NCBI GenBank assembly: GCA_023078685.1
Contig: JALGAS010000004.1
Location: forward strand, 1,550,001 to 1,614,000
Source of the DNA: Neopestalotiopsis rosae
Taxonomy: Eukaryota > Ascomycota > Sordariomycetes > Amphisphaeriales > Sporocadaceae
Direction: 5' to 3'
DNA length: 64,000 bases
Program-made: the position numbers and the translations under genes
Notes under the pieces: model-generated
Seen by the model: the letters and a program-made list of their open reading frames with translations, nothing else
The model's database searches: none
What the model was told of the DNA's origin: nothing
Shown: piece after piece, positions 14,478-26,176 of the stretch
How positions within the stretch are numbered: position 1 is the stretch's first letter
How the letters are laid out: every line of letters begins with the position of its first letter

Positions 14478-17171
14478 CTATCCTCGCCTTTCGTTCAAAG
14501 CTCCAGCCATGTGAAGGTTCATCATCGATGGCCGAGCCAGGTCCAAGCTCCGGCTTGGTACCATTCTACCCCCGGGTGTTCGGGGGTTGGCAACATTGAC
14601 GCGCCCACCACTCATAATGCGGCTCGGAGTGGCCAACTCTTCATCGGCACTGTCGCTGTCACCGTCATTGTAGTCTGCCAACCTCGCAAAGTAGTCTGCA
14701 AGACCATCTACACTGGGGGTTCCCACAACATGATCATATTGTGGGGGCGGTGTAGGCAGCGGCGGTGGTGCCTCATCGTCATCAAACGCTGGAGGATTGA
14801 AGGACGGGTAACGCATCAGGTGTATCGGGCGCTGTACGGGTTGCGCTCCTCCCGCCTGTGCTTGCGTGCCGATGTGAGCAGCAGGCGGCGGTGGAAGTGG
14901 CGATATTTCGGCACTCAGTGGCGTAGGCTCAACCGATGGAATGGTCCCAGTGCTAGATGCAGGCGACGGGTTTGTAGCCAGAATGGTAGCATCTGGGCAT
15001 CCACAAGTGGCCTGTTGTCTGTACATGGGCTGATCAAGACCAGAATACTCTGGCAAGCTGGTATTGGCTTGAGTGGCACGGCAGTTGAGCACCGTAAACG
15101 GCGAATCAATGCTGATCTCAAAATGACGCCGGCGCTTGCCAGCTGGATCCTCAGGATCGAGCCGAGATATTCTCATGACGATCTAGTGGTTTTGGTTAGT
15201 GGAAGCAATCGCCAAACAGAACAGATATTCACTCACCTTAATCCAATGATAGACATTAACGTTTCGCCAACTGCAGTCAGGGTTCAGGCGTAGGCTCTTG
15301 TCCTTTGCCATTTGCTCGCAAGTTGGCATTTGGACATTCATCTCAATCTCGGTCGATCCCCAGTACGATTCCAAGCCCAGATCCAAATCTCCCAGCAGAT
15401 TGTCTGTTGGATCCGGCAATGGCTGCGGCGCGGTGTGCCTTTGCGACGCCTCTACGCTGCGCCGCCTGGCCGCCGCAACCCGCGCCTCGTGTCTTTCATG
15501 CGGTGACAATTCGCCTCCGCTTAGAACTCTGATGTCAGATGTCTCAAATTGCTTGTCCAGAGGCTTTCCAGCCGACTTCTCCAGGAGCAGAATCTTCCTG
15601 CCCGGATCCTTGCGTGTGACGCGTCGGTCATTGGTCCAGTACTCGATTGACTCGGTGACAAAAACCTTGAGTTTATGCACCTGCACCTTGGCCAAGGGTG
15701 TAAGCTTGAATGCAATTGGGATCTTGCTGCCGACTGGGAATGATTTTCCAGAAATCATAATATCGTAGTGGAGCTGATCCTCCCATTGCCTGCTGATCGA
15801 GATGGGTTCCGTCATTTCTAGTGAGAGCTGGTCTGGCACCCGTACAATGCACACCTCCTTGGTACCGTGCAAGTTTGGCTTAAAAGCACCAGCGCGCTCA
15901 ACAATGGTTTCGAGTTCCCATTTGACAGATCCAAACTGCAGCTTCGTGGTTTCCAACTGATGGTGGTCTATAGGCAATTCGAATGTATATTCATATGTGC
16001 CCGGGTAGAATACCTTGTATCCTTTGAGCTGCACCGAATTGCCACCCGGGGAATCTCCCTTTCCAAAGCTCCTGGCTTGCGAATTTGCCAAAGAAAGCTT
16101 CTTATACTCCTTAGCGGTGAGATTTCCATTTGGTCGATTCCTGAGCCCCAGCGACACCTGGCTTTGCGCCATAGGTACGGAGAGGTTCGTGTTGGATGCG
16201 GTGTCGGCGCTGCGCTTGATCGAATACGTGCACTGGTTTCCATACTCGGTCTCCCAGGTCTCGTGCATGGCGTGGAAGAATGTGAGTACCTGAGTTCTCA
16301 GAGACTCCTCCTCAAATTGGTCCACCTTGAGTGGTGGAATGCCCTCTGGCCATTCGGTTCTTGCCTTTCCAGAGAGCTTCAATGTAACTGACTTGAGCTT
16401 GACGTTCTTGGTAACGTCCAGTTGAAGCTTGCCACGGAGCAGTGCCGTGGAATTCGCCGTCTCGTGTCGTGGTCGGCCATCGTGTTCGAAGCCTGTAAGA
16501 AAGATGTTTGGCTCTGCAAGAACAATAGAGCAAGACACGCCGGAACCGGAGGCAACGGGCTTGGGTACCTCGGTCACTGCTGAACTCATGATACTCTTGG
16601 CCGAGCGCATAGACATGATACTGTTCCTATGCGAGTTCTGAAGAGCCGTTCCGAGCATGGGGGATCGCCTTGTGTCGACCATGGTAGATGCCGGCATCTG
16701 GGCTGCCCCGCTGTGTGGCACTGCAATCATGGAATGCGAAGACGAAGCGTCACGCCAGGAAGATGTACTGGGACGAGACGAGCTAGGTACGTTGAGTTTT
16801 GTAACGTCTTTGGAGACGCTGCTGGCAAGGTGCGATTTGATTGGTTGGAGTACCTTTTCTAGGACACTTCTCGAAGATCCAGGAGAGGTTCTTCCGCTTT
16901 GTTCGTGCAACCTTTGCTCTTTTCTATGTTTTGAAGATTTGCTGGACTTTTTTGATTTTGAATGAGGCTCAGGTCTGAGATCACGAGGCACATATCCCGA
17001 TGGGTACGAGAGTATGTGTATAGACTGAGGGCGTCGTGTACGTGCTCGTATACGTGGGGTAGGCAAAGTAGGTGGCCTACGGTGATCTCTATCCCTCGGT
17101 CTGTAATATACTGTGCCGGCTTGTGGATATGAGTGGTTCTCGATCCGGAATGTGGTGTCGGTGTCTGTCAT
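14478..17171 (-). CDS. arrestin-like trafficking adaptor (ART family)
   Basis: Two exons (17171-15237 and 15182-14478; intron 15183-15236) give 879 residues. The basic, Ser-rich N-terminal 200 residues look disordered. The arrestin N domain starts near residue 205 (VSCSIVLAEPNIFLTGFEHD then LRGKLQLDV and KLSGKARTEWPEG). The arrestin C domain starts near residue 470 (HYDIMISGKSFPVGSKIP, then FKLTPLAKVQVHKLKVFV). The second exon carries the last strands (FEISIDSPFTVLNC), an LPEYSG segment and a Pro-rich tail with PPPQYDH. Fungal ARTs recruit the HECT ubiquitin ligase of the Rsp5/HulA type to plasma-membrane transporters so that these are endocytosed; the binding motifs are PPxY-like. Here PPPQY and LPEY are candidates, neither a textbook match. 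It does not start like CreD. PalF or another ART class is possible; I cannot choose between them by eye. Confidence 0.85.
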
Positions 17172-18102
17172 GGTGACTGGGTTAGACGAACAGCTTTTCT
17201 AGCATGACGTTTTTCCTCCAGGAAGGTGAAGAAGCGAAGCCACAACAACAATAATAATAACACCAAGAGGGCCGGGCAAGGAGATTTGAGTGGATTGAAG
17301 ATCCAAGAATGCTTGCAAGATTTGCTAGTAGGGGACTGGGTAAAATAAGAATGGTAGGAAGGAATAAGCAAAGGCATATAGCATTGCATGTAAGTCTGGT
17401 GCGGTAAACGTTTATGCACTTGCGCATAGGACCAATTCGACCCAATGCGTTGTCAGACGGTGGGGACGCGGAGTATAGTGTTTGGTAGTAGGGCGATCTT
17501 AGTCTTTCGGGTGAGAAAGTGCCAACGGCCGCACGCAGCACAGGCAGAACGCACAGGCAGGACCAAAGTGTAGGAGGTGTTGGTCAGACGCTGAGTAAGG
17601 GTACCTAGGGTTGTAGGCAAGACAGGGAAGGAAGCAGGTAGGTCAATACCTTAATGTAGGTACGGAATGCTCACGACAAAGAAATAGAACGGAAGCAGAC
17701 AGCGGACGGGAGGGCGGGCAGGGAGGAAGGCAAGCAAGCAAGCATCCATCCATTCAAGAGCAAACACCGCTTGACAACCGGATCTGCAGACCAGATACTT
17801 GGACAGACGTCTTGGGAATGGAGGGGAGGCAGAGACAGACAGGCAGACAGACAGACAAGCGGGAAAGGTGTGGACCTACATAGCAACTGAGTCGTATCGT
17901 CTGGGGTGCCGGGTACTATGGAATTAGATGCTCATAGTACGGCTCATTATTGAGTGGTAGGTAGGTAGAGATGGAAATAGCAAAAAAAGGACACCAGGAG
18001 TAGCGACGACGGTTTGTGATTGAGGCGCCGAAGCGAAATTCGGTAAAGTCGCAAAAAAGAAAAGCAAGGCAAGTAAGTTGCGAGGCGACGCAACACTGCC
18101 GA

Positions 18103-18103
<1 letters not shown>

Positions 18104-18144
<41 letters not shown>

Positions 18145-18145
18145 C
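18104..18145 (+). repeat. heptamer tandem repeat (GAGCACT)n
   Basis: Five perfect copies of GAGCACT and a sixth ending in C lie head to tail, followed after a short break by the similar words GCACTTAGCACTGG. The repeat is 0.9 kb upstream of the arrestin start codon. Confidence 0.9.
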
Positions 18146-18939
18146 AGGCACTTAGCACTGGACTTGGACAGCGCAGAAAAGGCCCTGGCTTGGCTTGGGT
18201 CGAGACGGCCTCGTCGGAAGGGAAAGACCTGGTTGGAAGGTGTCTCACAATTTGCTGACTGCCACTGTGCCCCGCGCTGGTACCTGTTTGCGATGGGCGC
18301 AGAGATGCCTGGCTGGTCGATGCGGTGTATAGTGCAAAAGGGGACCAAAGACGGTTGGCTCAAGTTGAGGCGAGGCTCCTCGAAATTATTGGAGGGCAAT
18401 GAGTCGCGAGAGAGAAGCGCGCCCGTTGGTGTCGGAGGTGGAGCGGCACAGCGGGTTTGAGGGGATCGTTAGGAGACGCTGATGTCCGGGTCGGGGGTCT
18501 GGTCTCGTAGGTATCGGTGAGGGCGAAATAAAGTGTCGCGTAGTCGTGTGATATGAGATTGAGATTGATTTGAGCGCATAAGATACAACAGCAGGATATC
18601 AATGACGGCGGCACATGCTCTAAAACCCCGGTAGCAAAGTGAGAGCGATACGAGCAAGCAATTGAGCGATAGACAGACAGCCAGCTAAAACGGATCACTT
18701 CCAGGTTCTCCGCTCGTTCGATTTTACTGCAGCAGCTCAGTTGCTCTCTTTCTGTCTTGTCTCTCTCTCGCACGGCACAAACAACAAAAGTAAGCCAGCA
18801 CAGCCCAGTCTGGGCAATTGAATTCAAGGATGCTGGCGAGGGGCTTTTTCTTCTTGGTATGTAAATAAGTTGGGATGTATTGGCTGCAAGGTGCTATTAT
18901 GGGACTGGGAAGGGACTGGGATTGCACAGAGAGAGAGTG

Positions 18940-18957
18940 AAAAAAAAAAAAAAAAAA
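18940..18957 (+). repeat. poly(A) run of 18
   Basis: An uninterrupted run of 18 A preceded by GAGAGAGAGTG. It is a simple mononucleotide tract. There is no target-site duplication or element body that would make it a retroposon tail. Confidence 0.85.
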
Positions 18958-21900
18958 GTTTACCCGCAGATGATCTAACCTACCTATGATGTCAAGCAAG
19001 TGTTGCTTGCTGGGGGAGTAAAGGTCTGGTTCTTGGCACAGACTTGGACGAGATCCAACTCCAGTCTCAAGCTCTTTTTGCATGCTCCAGCTCCCGAACC
19101 GCCGACAAAACACCTAGGAAAACTGGCGAACTGGGGGTAACTGGGGGCTAAACCGGCTACAGATCGGCCTGTGGATGCCGGGGGCGCTTTGCACCACGAC
19201 CACCAAACATGAAGCCGCTAGCAGAGGAAAAGGACTTACACTAGAACTTTTCCTTCTCTTCAGTGACAATTTGCTTCCATTAGTTCGTCACAGGCTCGTC
19301 TCTTTCTCAGAATAGCGGCACCTTCGGCTTCGCCATTAGGGAATTCCAATTACAATATCCATCTGCCATTTCCTTCAGTTCTCTCTAACAATTTCCAAAT
19401 AGAAGCGCGCTAGAAGGAAGTTCGTTGAGCATTGAACGCCGATGTGCGGAAGCTCTGGTGTCCGTTGGTAGTACCAAAATCCAGCTGGATGACGCTCACA
19501 GCCTTCAATTGAGGATCTGGATTGGGCCGAGCCTTACACTCCTCATCAGGTAGCCCCGCCCTGAAAGATCAGCAACTGGGGTTTATACCCGTCGCGGGAC
19601 AGTCGGGCAGCGTTTTTTTTCTTACCCTCTGCTGACTTTGAGATTCCCGCAAGGAGATCGGCGGCTGGGCTGCGCATCACGCATCTGGCATCGCCTCGCG
19701 AGGAATAAACGAGCAAAAAAATGTGAGACATCAAGATCGGTTCCTGTTCAAAGGCCCATCTCTCCTCGGAGCCGCGAACGCTTTCGTGCAAATGTCATTC
19801 TACAACTTGCCTCAAGAGGCTCGTCTCATTGCCGGGGCCTATCCAAAACAGGGCATGAAAGGAATCACCGGATGCACGACTGCGGCATCTATATCCAGGC
19901 AGTCCAATCAGCCAGACCTGTTCTCTCCACAGATATCCACGGAAATTGGAGATATCGCTGAGACCTTGCATGAGGTGTGGCAGCGGGAGCCAAGATATCA
20001 TGAACGACGCGCCCAGTTTTCCTTCTTTTTCCTCACCTAATGTCGGTCTGTCATAAATTGTGGCACCCCCTTTCCCTTGACCTGAAAGCATGAAAGTCCC
20101 GACTTTCGTCTCTGCTGTAGTAAAATGAAGTGATGCGCCCAATTGGGGTAAGAATTCACAAGATCAATGCATCGTCGCGCATCTTTGTTCTTGAGAGCGC
20201 GGAAGAGCGACAGGTAGGATGGCTCGAGCCTTAGTTGGAATTAAGCATTTGCTATCCTTGCGCATGACTAACAGGTACATTAGATCAAGAGCTTTATGCA
20301 AGCATGGCCTATCAACGCACCGTTGAACACCCCCATCTGAGGACTAGACCTTTCAGTAATGTTTCTGTACTATGTATGTGCCTGGGTGGTCAGGGATGCA
20401 ATCTTCACATTAGGCTTCCAAGGCGCAAGCCATGCACATCTCACTTTCTCGTATACAATAGTAACAAGAAGTTTGATATACACATCGATGCCCTCTGGTG
20501 CCTAGTTGACGTGCCAAGAGGACGCGTCAGATTGGTTGGGCTGTGTCCATTGAGCAAACCATAAAAACCATGATCTTGTTCAGTAAAAGGGATGTGCGCT
20601 CTGGGCGAGACCTTTGGGGAGGGGGCGGTGAGCTTCCTGGCTTCTGGGCATTGAAGCGACTGGTATTTTTGTTTTGTGAATTTTCCGCACACGCAAGCAT
20701 TACCAAAAACCCCAGTTTGCCAGTGGTGCCCAGTGAAAGAGTGAAAAGAAAACAGACTAGGCGCAAGAGTCATGACTCCCGCAAAAACTGCGACTAGCCT
20801 CGCTCAGATCTCCGCTGTCTCTGCCTCTTACGGCAATACTATAATCGGCTGTCGCGCGCACTCCACGTCAGATATTGTCATCGCGGGGTTCTCTCTCTCT
20901 CTCTATCACTCTTTCGTCTCTCATGGGAATAATCTGATGACTGTTGGTTGCACCCCAAGAAAACAAAAAAGACCCCTTCGTCGAAACAATACGTCAGAGC
21001 CAACTAAGGACCGTCCCTACCGTCAGAACCGTTCTGGCCGTCGTTACCGTAGTGGTAGCACAAGCGTTTTTCCAGTCATCAACGGTCATAAAGTCAAAGC
21101 TACTACATACTAGAATCTTGGGAAATCCGGCACCCATCCGATCCGGAGGCTCGGGTTCTTTGCCCAGGGCAGAGTCTCAAAGAAACCAGAGAGACATGAC
21201 CATGCATGTCGATCATAGCCATATTCCGTCGCATGTATAGTAGGACAACTGCATGGTCAGGTCTGTCAGGTCTGACACATGCCGCAAACCGTACTGCATT
21301 CGCACCACCCCGAGACATCATCGCATCTCGGCATATTCTTTTTTACGACTGGGACGTGCATGGAGTGATTGGCTATCGCTAAGAACTGTTGACGCATCTA
21401 GGCCTTGAACAAAAAAGTTTCGCTGGTTGATATGAAATCTGATTTTCTAGTGCTGTTTTCTCTCTCTCTCTCTCCTGTCTCGCCAGCAGGGTCCAGTTGG
21501 CAGCAGTCTATTCTACTGCGCAGCCACTATCGTCATCGGTGCCCCAGTGCGCCTAGAGTGCCTTTCCCGTCAGTGCCGTCCCCGGATCGGATTACTTCCA
21601 GGCAGTGGGCCCCACTGGCCTTGCTGACGTGCAGCTTCAGGACTGGACACTGAAGAGCACAGGTCAAATGAACATCGTTAATCCATTCAGGGAACATGGG
21701 TCAGATGCCCAGGAATCTGAGCAAAAACATTAAGGGGAACAGGTTTCTAGCAACCACATTGATTACTTTTCAAGCCATCACATGGGTCGCGACTGGTTCC
21801 AAGGAACTGGATGAGATCTAAGACAACGTGCAGCCCAGAGAAAGCAAAACAAAGGCGTTTTGGCCTTGGCCTCCTCTGGTTTTTAATCCCGGCCAGCCAG

Positions 21901-24271
21901 AAACATGCCAGACAAGGCCGGAAGTGGTCGCATCTGGAACCAAACCCTGGTTCTAAATCAAAATTTTTGACCGAAAACAGTCTTGTGCCAAGCTTTTCTG
22001 CTTGCAGCGGCCTTGAACAAGGCATTCCCCCCAAATTCCAAATCCGATCCAAAACCTCGATGCTAGGCATGATGGGCGATACCCACGCGACAGGGCCTGC
22101 ATTCACGCATGGCGCGTAAATGCCACGCTCTCCTTTATTGTCGTGTTCGAAATGCCATGCAATATCGACTGCCGTAATTAGGCATCATTCATCGCATGAT
22201 TGCTGTTGATGACTTGCTGGGTTGTTCTGCCAGGGAAACTAATGATGATGCGTCATCAACACTTGTTTGAGGTCGATTGAAACAAGTAGAGGCGCTAAAC
22301 TAGTTCATAGATCTCGCCGATTCTATATTCATCCAAAACTTGCAATCGACCAATGAATTAGTCCGTCTGACGGCGGCAATACACTCAGGATCTGCTGAGA
22401 GAAGGCAATCGCGGATTTGCCAATGAATAGTGGTGTAATACAGCCAAGAGATCATATCAGATCGACTGGTATTTCTTCCGTACAGCGGATTGCAAGAGTA
22501 TTTCCTCAACATTCAAATTGTCATACGCGGAATGTTCTTGTCCAGGTCGATCGAGTCAGGTTGGGGACATTGACGGCAGCCACATGAGAGTAGGTGCACT
22601 TGCCGTGGAAGTTATGTATCGATTTTATATAATTTGAAATGATCTAGATATCCGACATTACAGCATTAGATATGAATGCAACTCTCCTTGAATGTTCAGT
22701 GCACAAGTTTTTTCAGCAGAGAACGAATTACATTCTGACCGTATGATGCGAGTATATAGAAGAACAGGAGTATAAAATCAAGATTGACCCATGCAAGTCA
22801 AGAACTGACGTGCGCACGAACGGGAAATGAAAGGTATCCACGTGCTACTACAGCCTCATAAGGCTGCATATGGATTACCTAAAACCGGTCCCAATTTGAC
22901 ATTCACGCGGATTACGGCATATACTCATGAGTGCATGATATACGCCGCAGCAAGTCCATGTCGCAACCGGCCTCGCGTCGTCATGTTCAAGTATTTGACT
23001 CTGTGCGAGTGGTAAGGCTTGACAGCGCAGGGGCAGAATAAAGTCATTGCAGGTAGCCATCAAGACGTAGCGATTGTGTAACCAACGTCACTCGATGACA
23101 AGGTTTGAGTACAAATATGTTGATCATTAGGAGAACTTTTCATGCCGTGATCTTTGTGTAAGTGTGACATTAGTGCACCGAGGATTGCTGACCTCTGTCG
23201 CTGCTGTTACCAACTGCTCCTATCTAATAGCAGCCACTATCAAGCCTTTTGAATATTTCGTATACGTATAAGCTAAGAGCCAAGCGGATCGACCACCTAG
23301 ATCACTTTCTAGTCGTACTAATGAATCATACAGCATGGAACCTGGGAGTCGTGCCGGCGGCTGGAACGTAAAGAGCAATGAGTAAAAGCAGCATCTTGAG
23401 TACGGATCGCGCCGTTCAACCGTTGGACAAAGACACCAGATACTCTGACACTTGTTCGTGGATTCTTTGACACTGCCTCAGTACACCCAGACGAACAGTA
23501 TGCGATTGATCAGGCACAGCACTGACAGAAGCATCTCGTGTAATGTCGTCAGGTTGTACTCGAGTAGATTCATGTCAATTCCAGCTAGACGTCTCAGAAA
23601 GATACGGAGAAAAGGGGACAAAGACGCAAATGATTAGAGGGGGTAATAGGGGCGAATGAGGGGCGAAAAGGGTACCAATACCTCCTTGGGCTTTGATGCT
23701 TTTTATGCAACGAAATAACGGTGATCAAGGGGTTCATCTGGGCTCAATGCCTTGTCTCCGTGCCATGCAATGTTCCTACCTAAATGAAAATAGAGAGCTA
23801 ACGGCCTTCTACCCAACGCTACTTGCTGCCCCTTACTGTTATGAACTTCCATGAAATTATTCGACTATATAAACTATCTCGCCGGGAGGCGTCGGGCTAT
23901 GCCCACCGAGAAATGAGCTGGTAATCTTGACAAGGCGCTCCATTTCGATGGTATGAGCCTCGCAGACAAGCCAACAGCAGCCCAGTCCTCACTGATCGAT
24001 CCATTGAAGATCACCATTTCTCTCAGAAAATTCATAGATGGTTCGAAGGGACAAGTCTCGCGCTGCTTGCTTGCAGTGTTCGCATGTAACAAAGAGTGAG
24101 AGCGTCTTGTACTTGGTGCATAGTCATCTTTAAAGTCTCATGCAGGATGAATTAATATTTCTATTTCAGTTTGCTCGCCAGAACCAAGGGTATCTAGATT
24201 AAGCTATGTACGGTTTGTGTAGGTATTTATTGTGTAATTCCAAAACATTTGTCGTCACGTCGTGTATGATT

Positions 24272-25339
24272 CTAAACTGCAGAGAGCATACCGGAAGCCT
24301 CGTGGCAGCCAATGTACTCGAAGAGCTGCTGCTCCGGCGCCAGCACCAAGACCTCGTGGAACAGCCTCAAGGTGACATTGTTGTCCAGGGTCTTGGCGTA
24401 CTTTAGGAAGCCACCAAAGATGGCCATGTGCGTCGGGTGCTCCCGGCTCCAGCGCTCCAGCGACTTGAGGTCGTCAAAGTAGGCCAGGCCAAAGGTGCGG
24501 TCCTTGCCCGTCTCGCCCGTGACGGGGTCGACGATGCCCATGAAGCGGCAGTCGTAGCAGCCGACCTCGTCGCCGCTGTCGCGGAGAAAGTTCATGCCCT
24601 TCTCCAGGGTCGGGTGCATGGTCTCGAGGTAGAGCTTGCGCTCGTCGGGCACGGTGCCCGACCAGTCCTGGCCCGAGCGGATCACGGCCAGGTTCTTCTT
24701 GCCGCGCACGCTCACGCGCTTCTTGGTGCTGTCGCTGCGCGACGCGGTGGCGTACTTGTCGCCGACCAGCGCGTCCGTCTGCGAGAGCGGCATGCGGTCA
24801 CGCATGCTGCCCCAGTACACGTGTTCCTGGATGGCACCGCTGATGCCCTCCCGCATGTGAGCAGCTCCCTCCGGCACCTCATTGTTGGAGAAGACCGTCT
24901 CGAATCTGTCCATGGTTGGGAAGAAGACCTCGCGGAACCATCCGTGTGTCTGGCCCTCGGGCGTCAAGCCTTGCCACCACTTCTCAAATCCGCTCGCCTC
25001 GGTCCACTTCTCGTACGCGGCCTTGCTCGACCAGTAAGACAGGACAGCAATATTGTGAAAGCCACGGCGATCGGTCGAGGCAGCCAGCTCTTGGAAACCC
25101 GGCCGGCAGTCTTCCGAGACGGAGACGGACGCTGTATATGATGAGATCTTCTTCACGGCCTGGCCATCATCTTGATCCTTTGACTTATACTGAGCGCCGA
25201 TGACGGCCATCACGAGCTCTTTTGCATTCTTCGGAAATCGGGCCGTATACGCTGGGAACGGCGGTTGGAAACCCGGCGGCGTGTTGACGGGAAACGTCCT
25301 CTCCGTTCGGAGGTTTTCTGCTATCGCCGAGTCGAGCAT
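24272..25339 (-). CDS. oxd: aldoxime dehydratase (heme-dependent)
   Basis: Single exon, 355 residues, close to the roughly 350 of bacterial and fungal aldoxime dehydratases. It starts MLDSAIAENLRTERTFPVN and has the family segments PPFPAYTARF, AVIGAQYK, GFHNIAVLSYWSSKAAYEKW and HVYWGSMRDRMPLSQ. Near the C-terminus HPTHMAIFGGFLKYA holds the candidate proximal heme ligand (H304) and LRLFHEVLVL the candidate distal catalytic histidine (H328). Family enzymes dehydrate aldoximes (R-CH=NOH) to nitriles with ferrous heme bound directly by the substrate. It is soluble and cytosolic. A TATATAT box lies about 70 bp upstream of the start. The gene shares an 837-bp divergent promoter with the Zn2Cys6 regulator, and the nitrilase that would use its product lies just past that regulator. 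Phenylacetaldoxime and indole-3-acetaldoxime are typical substrates; which is used here is unknown. Confidence 0.93.
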   Translation of the reverse strand: MLDSAIAENLRTERTFPVNTPPGFQPPFPAYTARFPKNAKELVMAVIGAQYKSKDQDDGQAVKKISSYTASVSVSEDCRPGFQELAASTDRRGFHNIAVLSYWSSKAAYEKWTEASGFEKWWQGLTPEGQTHGWFREVFFPTMDRFETVFSNNEVPEGAAHMREGISGAIQEHVYWGSMRDRMPLSQTDALVGDKYATASRSDSTKKRVSVRGKKNLAVIRSGQDWSGTVPDERKLYLETMHPTLEKGMNFLRDSGDEVGCYDCRFMGIVDPVTGETGKDRTFGLAYFDDLKSLERWSREHPTHMAIFGGFLKYAKTLDNNVTLRLFHEVLVLAPEQQLFEYIGCHEASGMLSAV

Positions 25340-26176
25340 TTTGCCAAAAGGGGAAAGGACGCTTTCTTTAACGGGTGATAGAGTTTCGACTAGAGTGGAA
25401 CAATTGGGTATATATGCAATGAATGGATCAAAAAGACGGTTTCTCAGCGCATGCGAGCAGAGTCAGTTCCTGCAGAGTGTCAAGAAGTCATACGCGAGCT
25501 GCATGTATCGTGGCAATGGAAAATCTCAGGGTCTTTTGCCCCAGATTGCCATCCTGCAAAGCATCCTATATAATGGCCAGACGACCCCGACTTGAGGTTG
25601 CGGACATATCAGGCCCGCGAATTTTCTGCATATCAGAGCGACTCCAAAGAGTAACAATGGGGACTGGGGAGGCTGAAACCATAGCCAATAGCAGCAGGTG
25701 TATTTGCTCCATATTTGACTAACGCAGTTATGTATTAGCTAATAGTACTTTGGGGGGTATAGGGCTCGGCCGGTCAACAGTATAGGAAATAGATTAATTG
25801 TGATAGGTGAAATAGTATCTTATCTAGTTCCGCAAGTCTCAGCTACGGTCATTTTGCGGAATAATGGCGCCCGCGATGATAGACAGCCTGACAGGCGCAC
25901 CCAATACTTATCACTGGTTATATAGGCCCTCACGCAAAACCAGCACATGAGAATTTAGAGTTCGAGACTATCGCCCACCCAGTTAGAACCATCTGAGGAG
26001 TTCCCGACTTCTCCACCGAAGCTCCTTTCTCTCATGATCATGGATCCGCCCCGACATTTTGACATTTGGAGTTCTTTCTCAGGGTCTCTGCACAAAGAAA
26101 GTCACACAGCCCAAACTGAACAAAGATCTGTCGCACGTAGCATCGACCTCACGGTCGCCTCCGCCTCTCACTACAG
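25340..26176. promoter_or_regulatory. divergent promoter, aldoxime dehydratase / Zn2Cys6 regulator
   Basis: The 837 bp between two divergent starts. It contains the dehydratase TATA element inside GGGTATATAT (25406-25415), CGGCCGG at 25767-25773 and CGGAATAA at 25857-25864. CGGCCGG and CGGAATAA also occur in the nitrilase promoter, where they overlap (30001-30012). These are candidate sites for the neighbouring zinc-cluster protein; that assignment is inference. Confidence 0.5.

Larger units (their letters stand above)
17172..24271. other. 7.1 kb without a supported gene
   Basis: This is the longest gene-free stretch in the window. The first 1.5 kb is upstream of the arrestin gene and has AGGTAGGT-like words, GACAGACAGACAG repeats (17833-17856), a heptamer repeat at 18104-18145 and an 18-base A run at 18940. 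CT microsatellites lie near 20891 and 21462. Many open frames of 60-120 codons are present, none with recognisable motifs. The part from 22.1 to 24.2 kb is visibly more AT-rich. I see no transposase, reverse transcriptase or terminal repeat. A non-coding RNA or fast-evolving small genes with introns could be hidden here. Confidence 0.45.

Noticed and set aside
18931..18957. Poly(A) tract as a retroposon tail
   Set aside because: No element body or target-site duplication nearby.
24428..25141. 237-codon frame on the plus strand
   Set aside because: Antisense of the aldoxime dehydratase; Val/Ala-rich without motifs.
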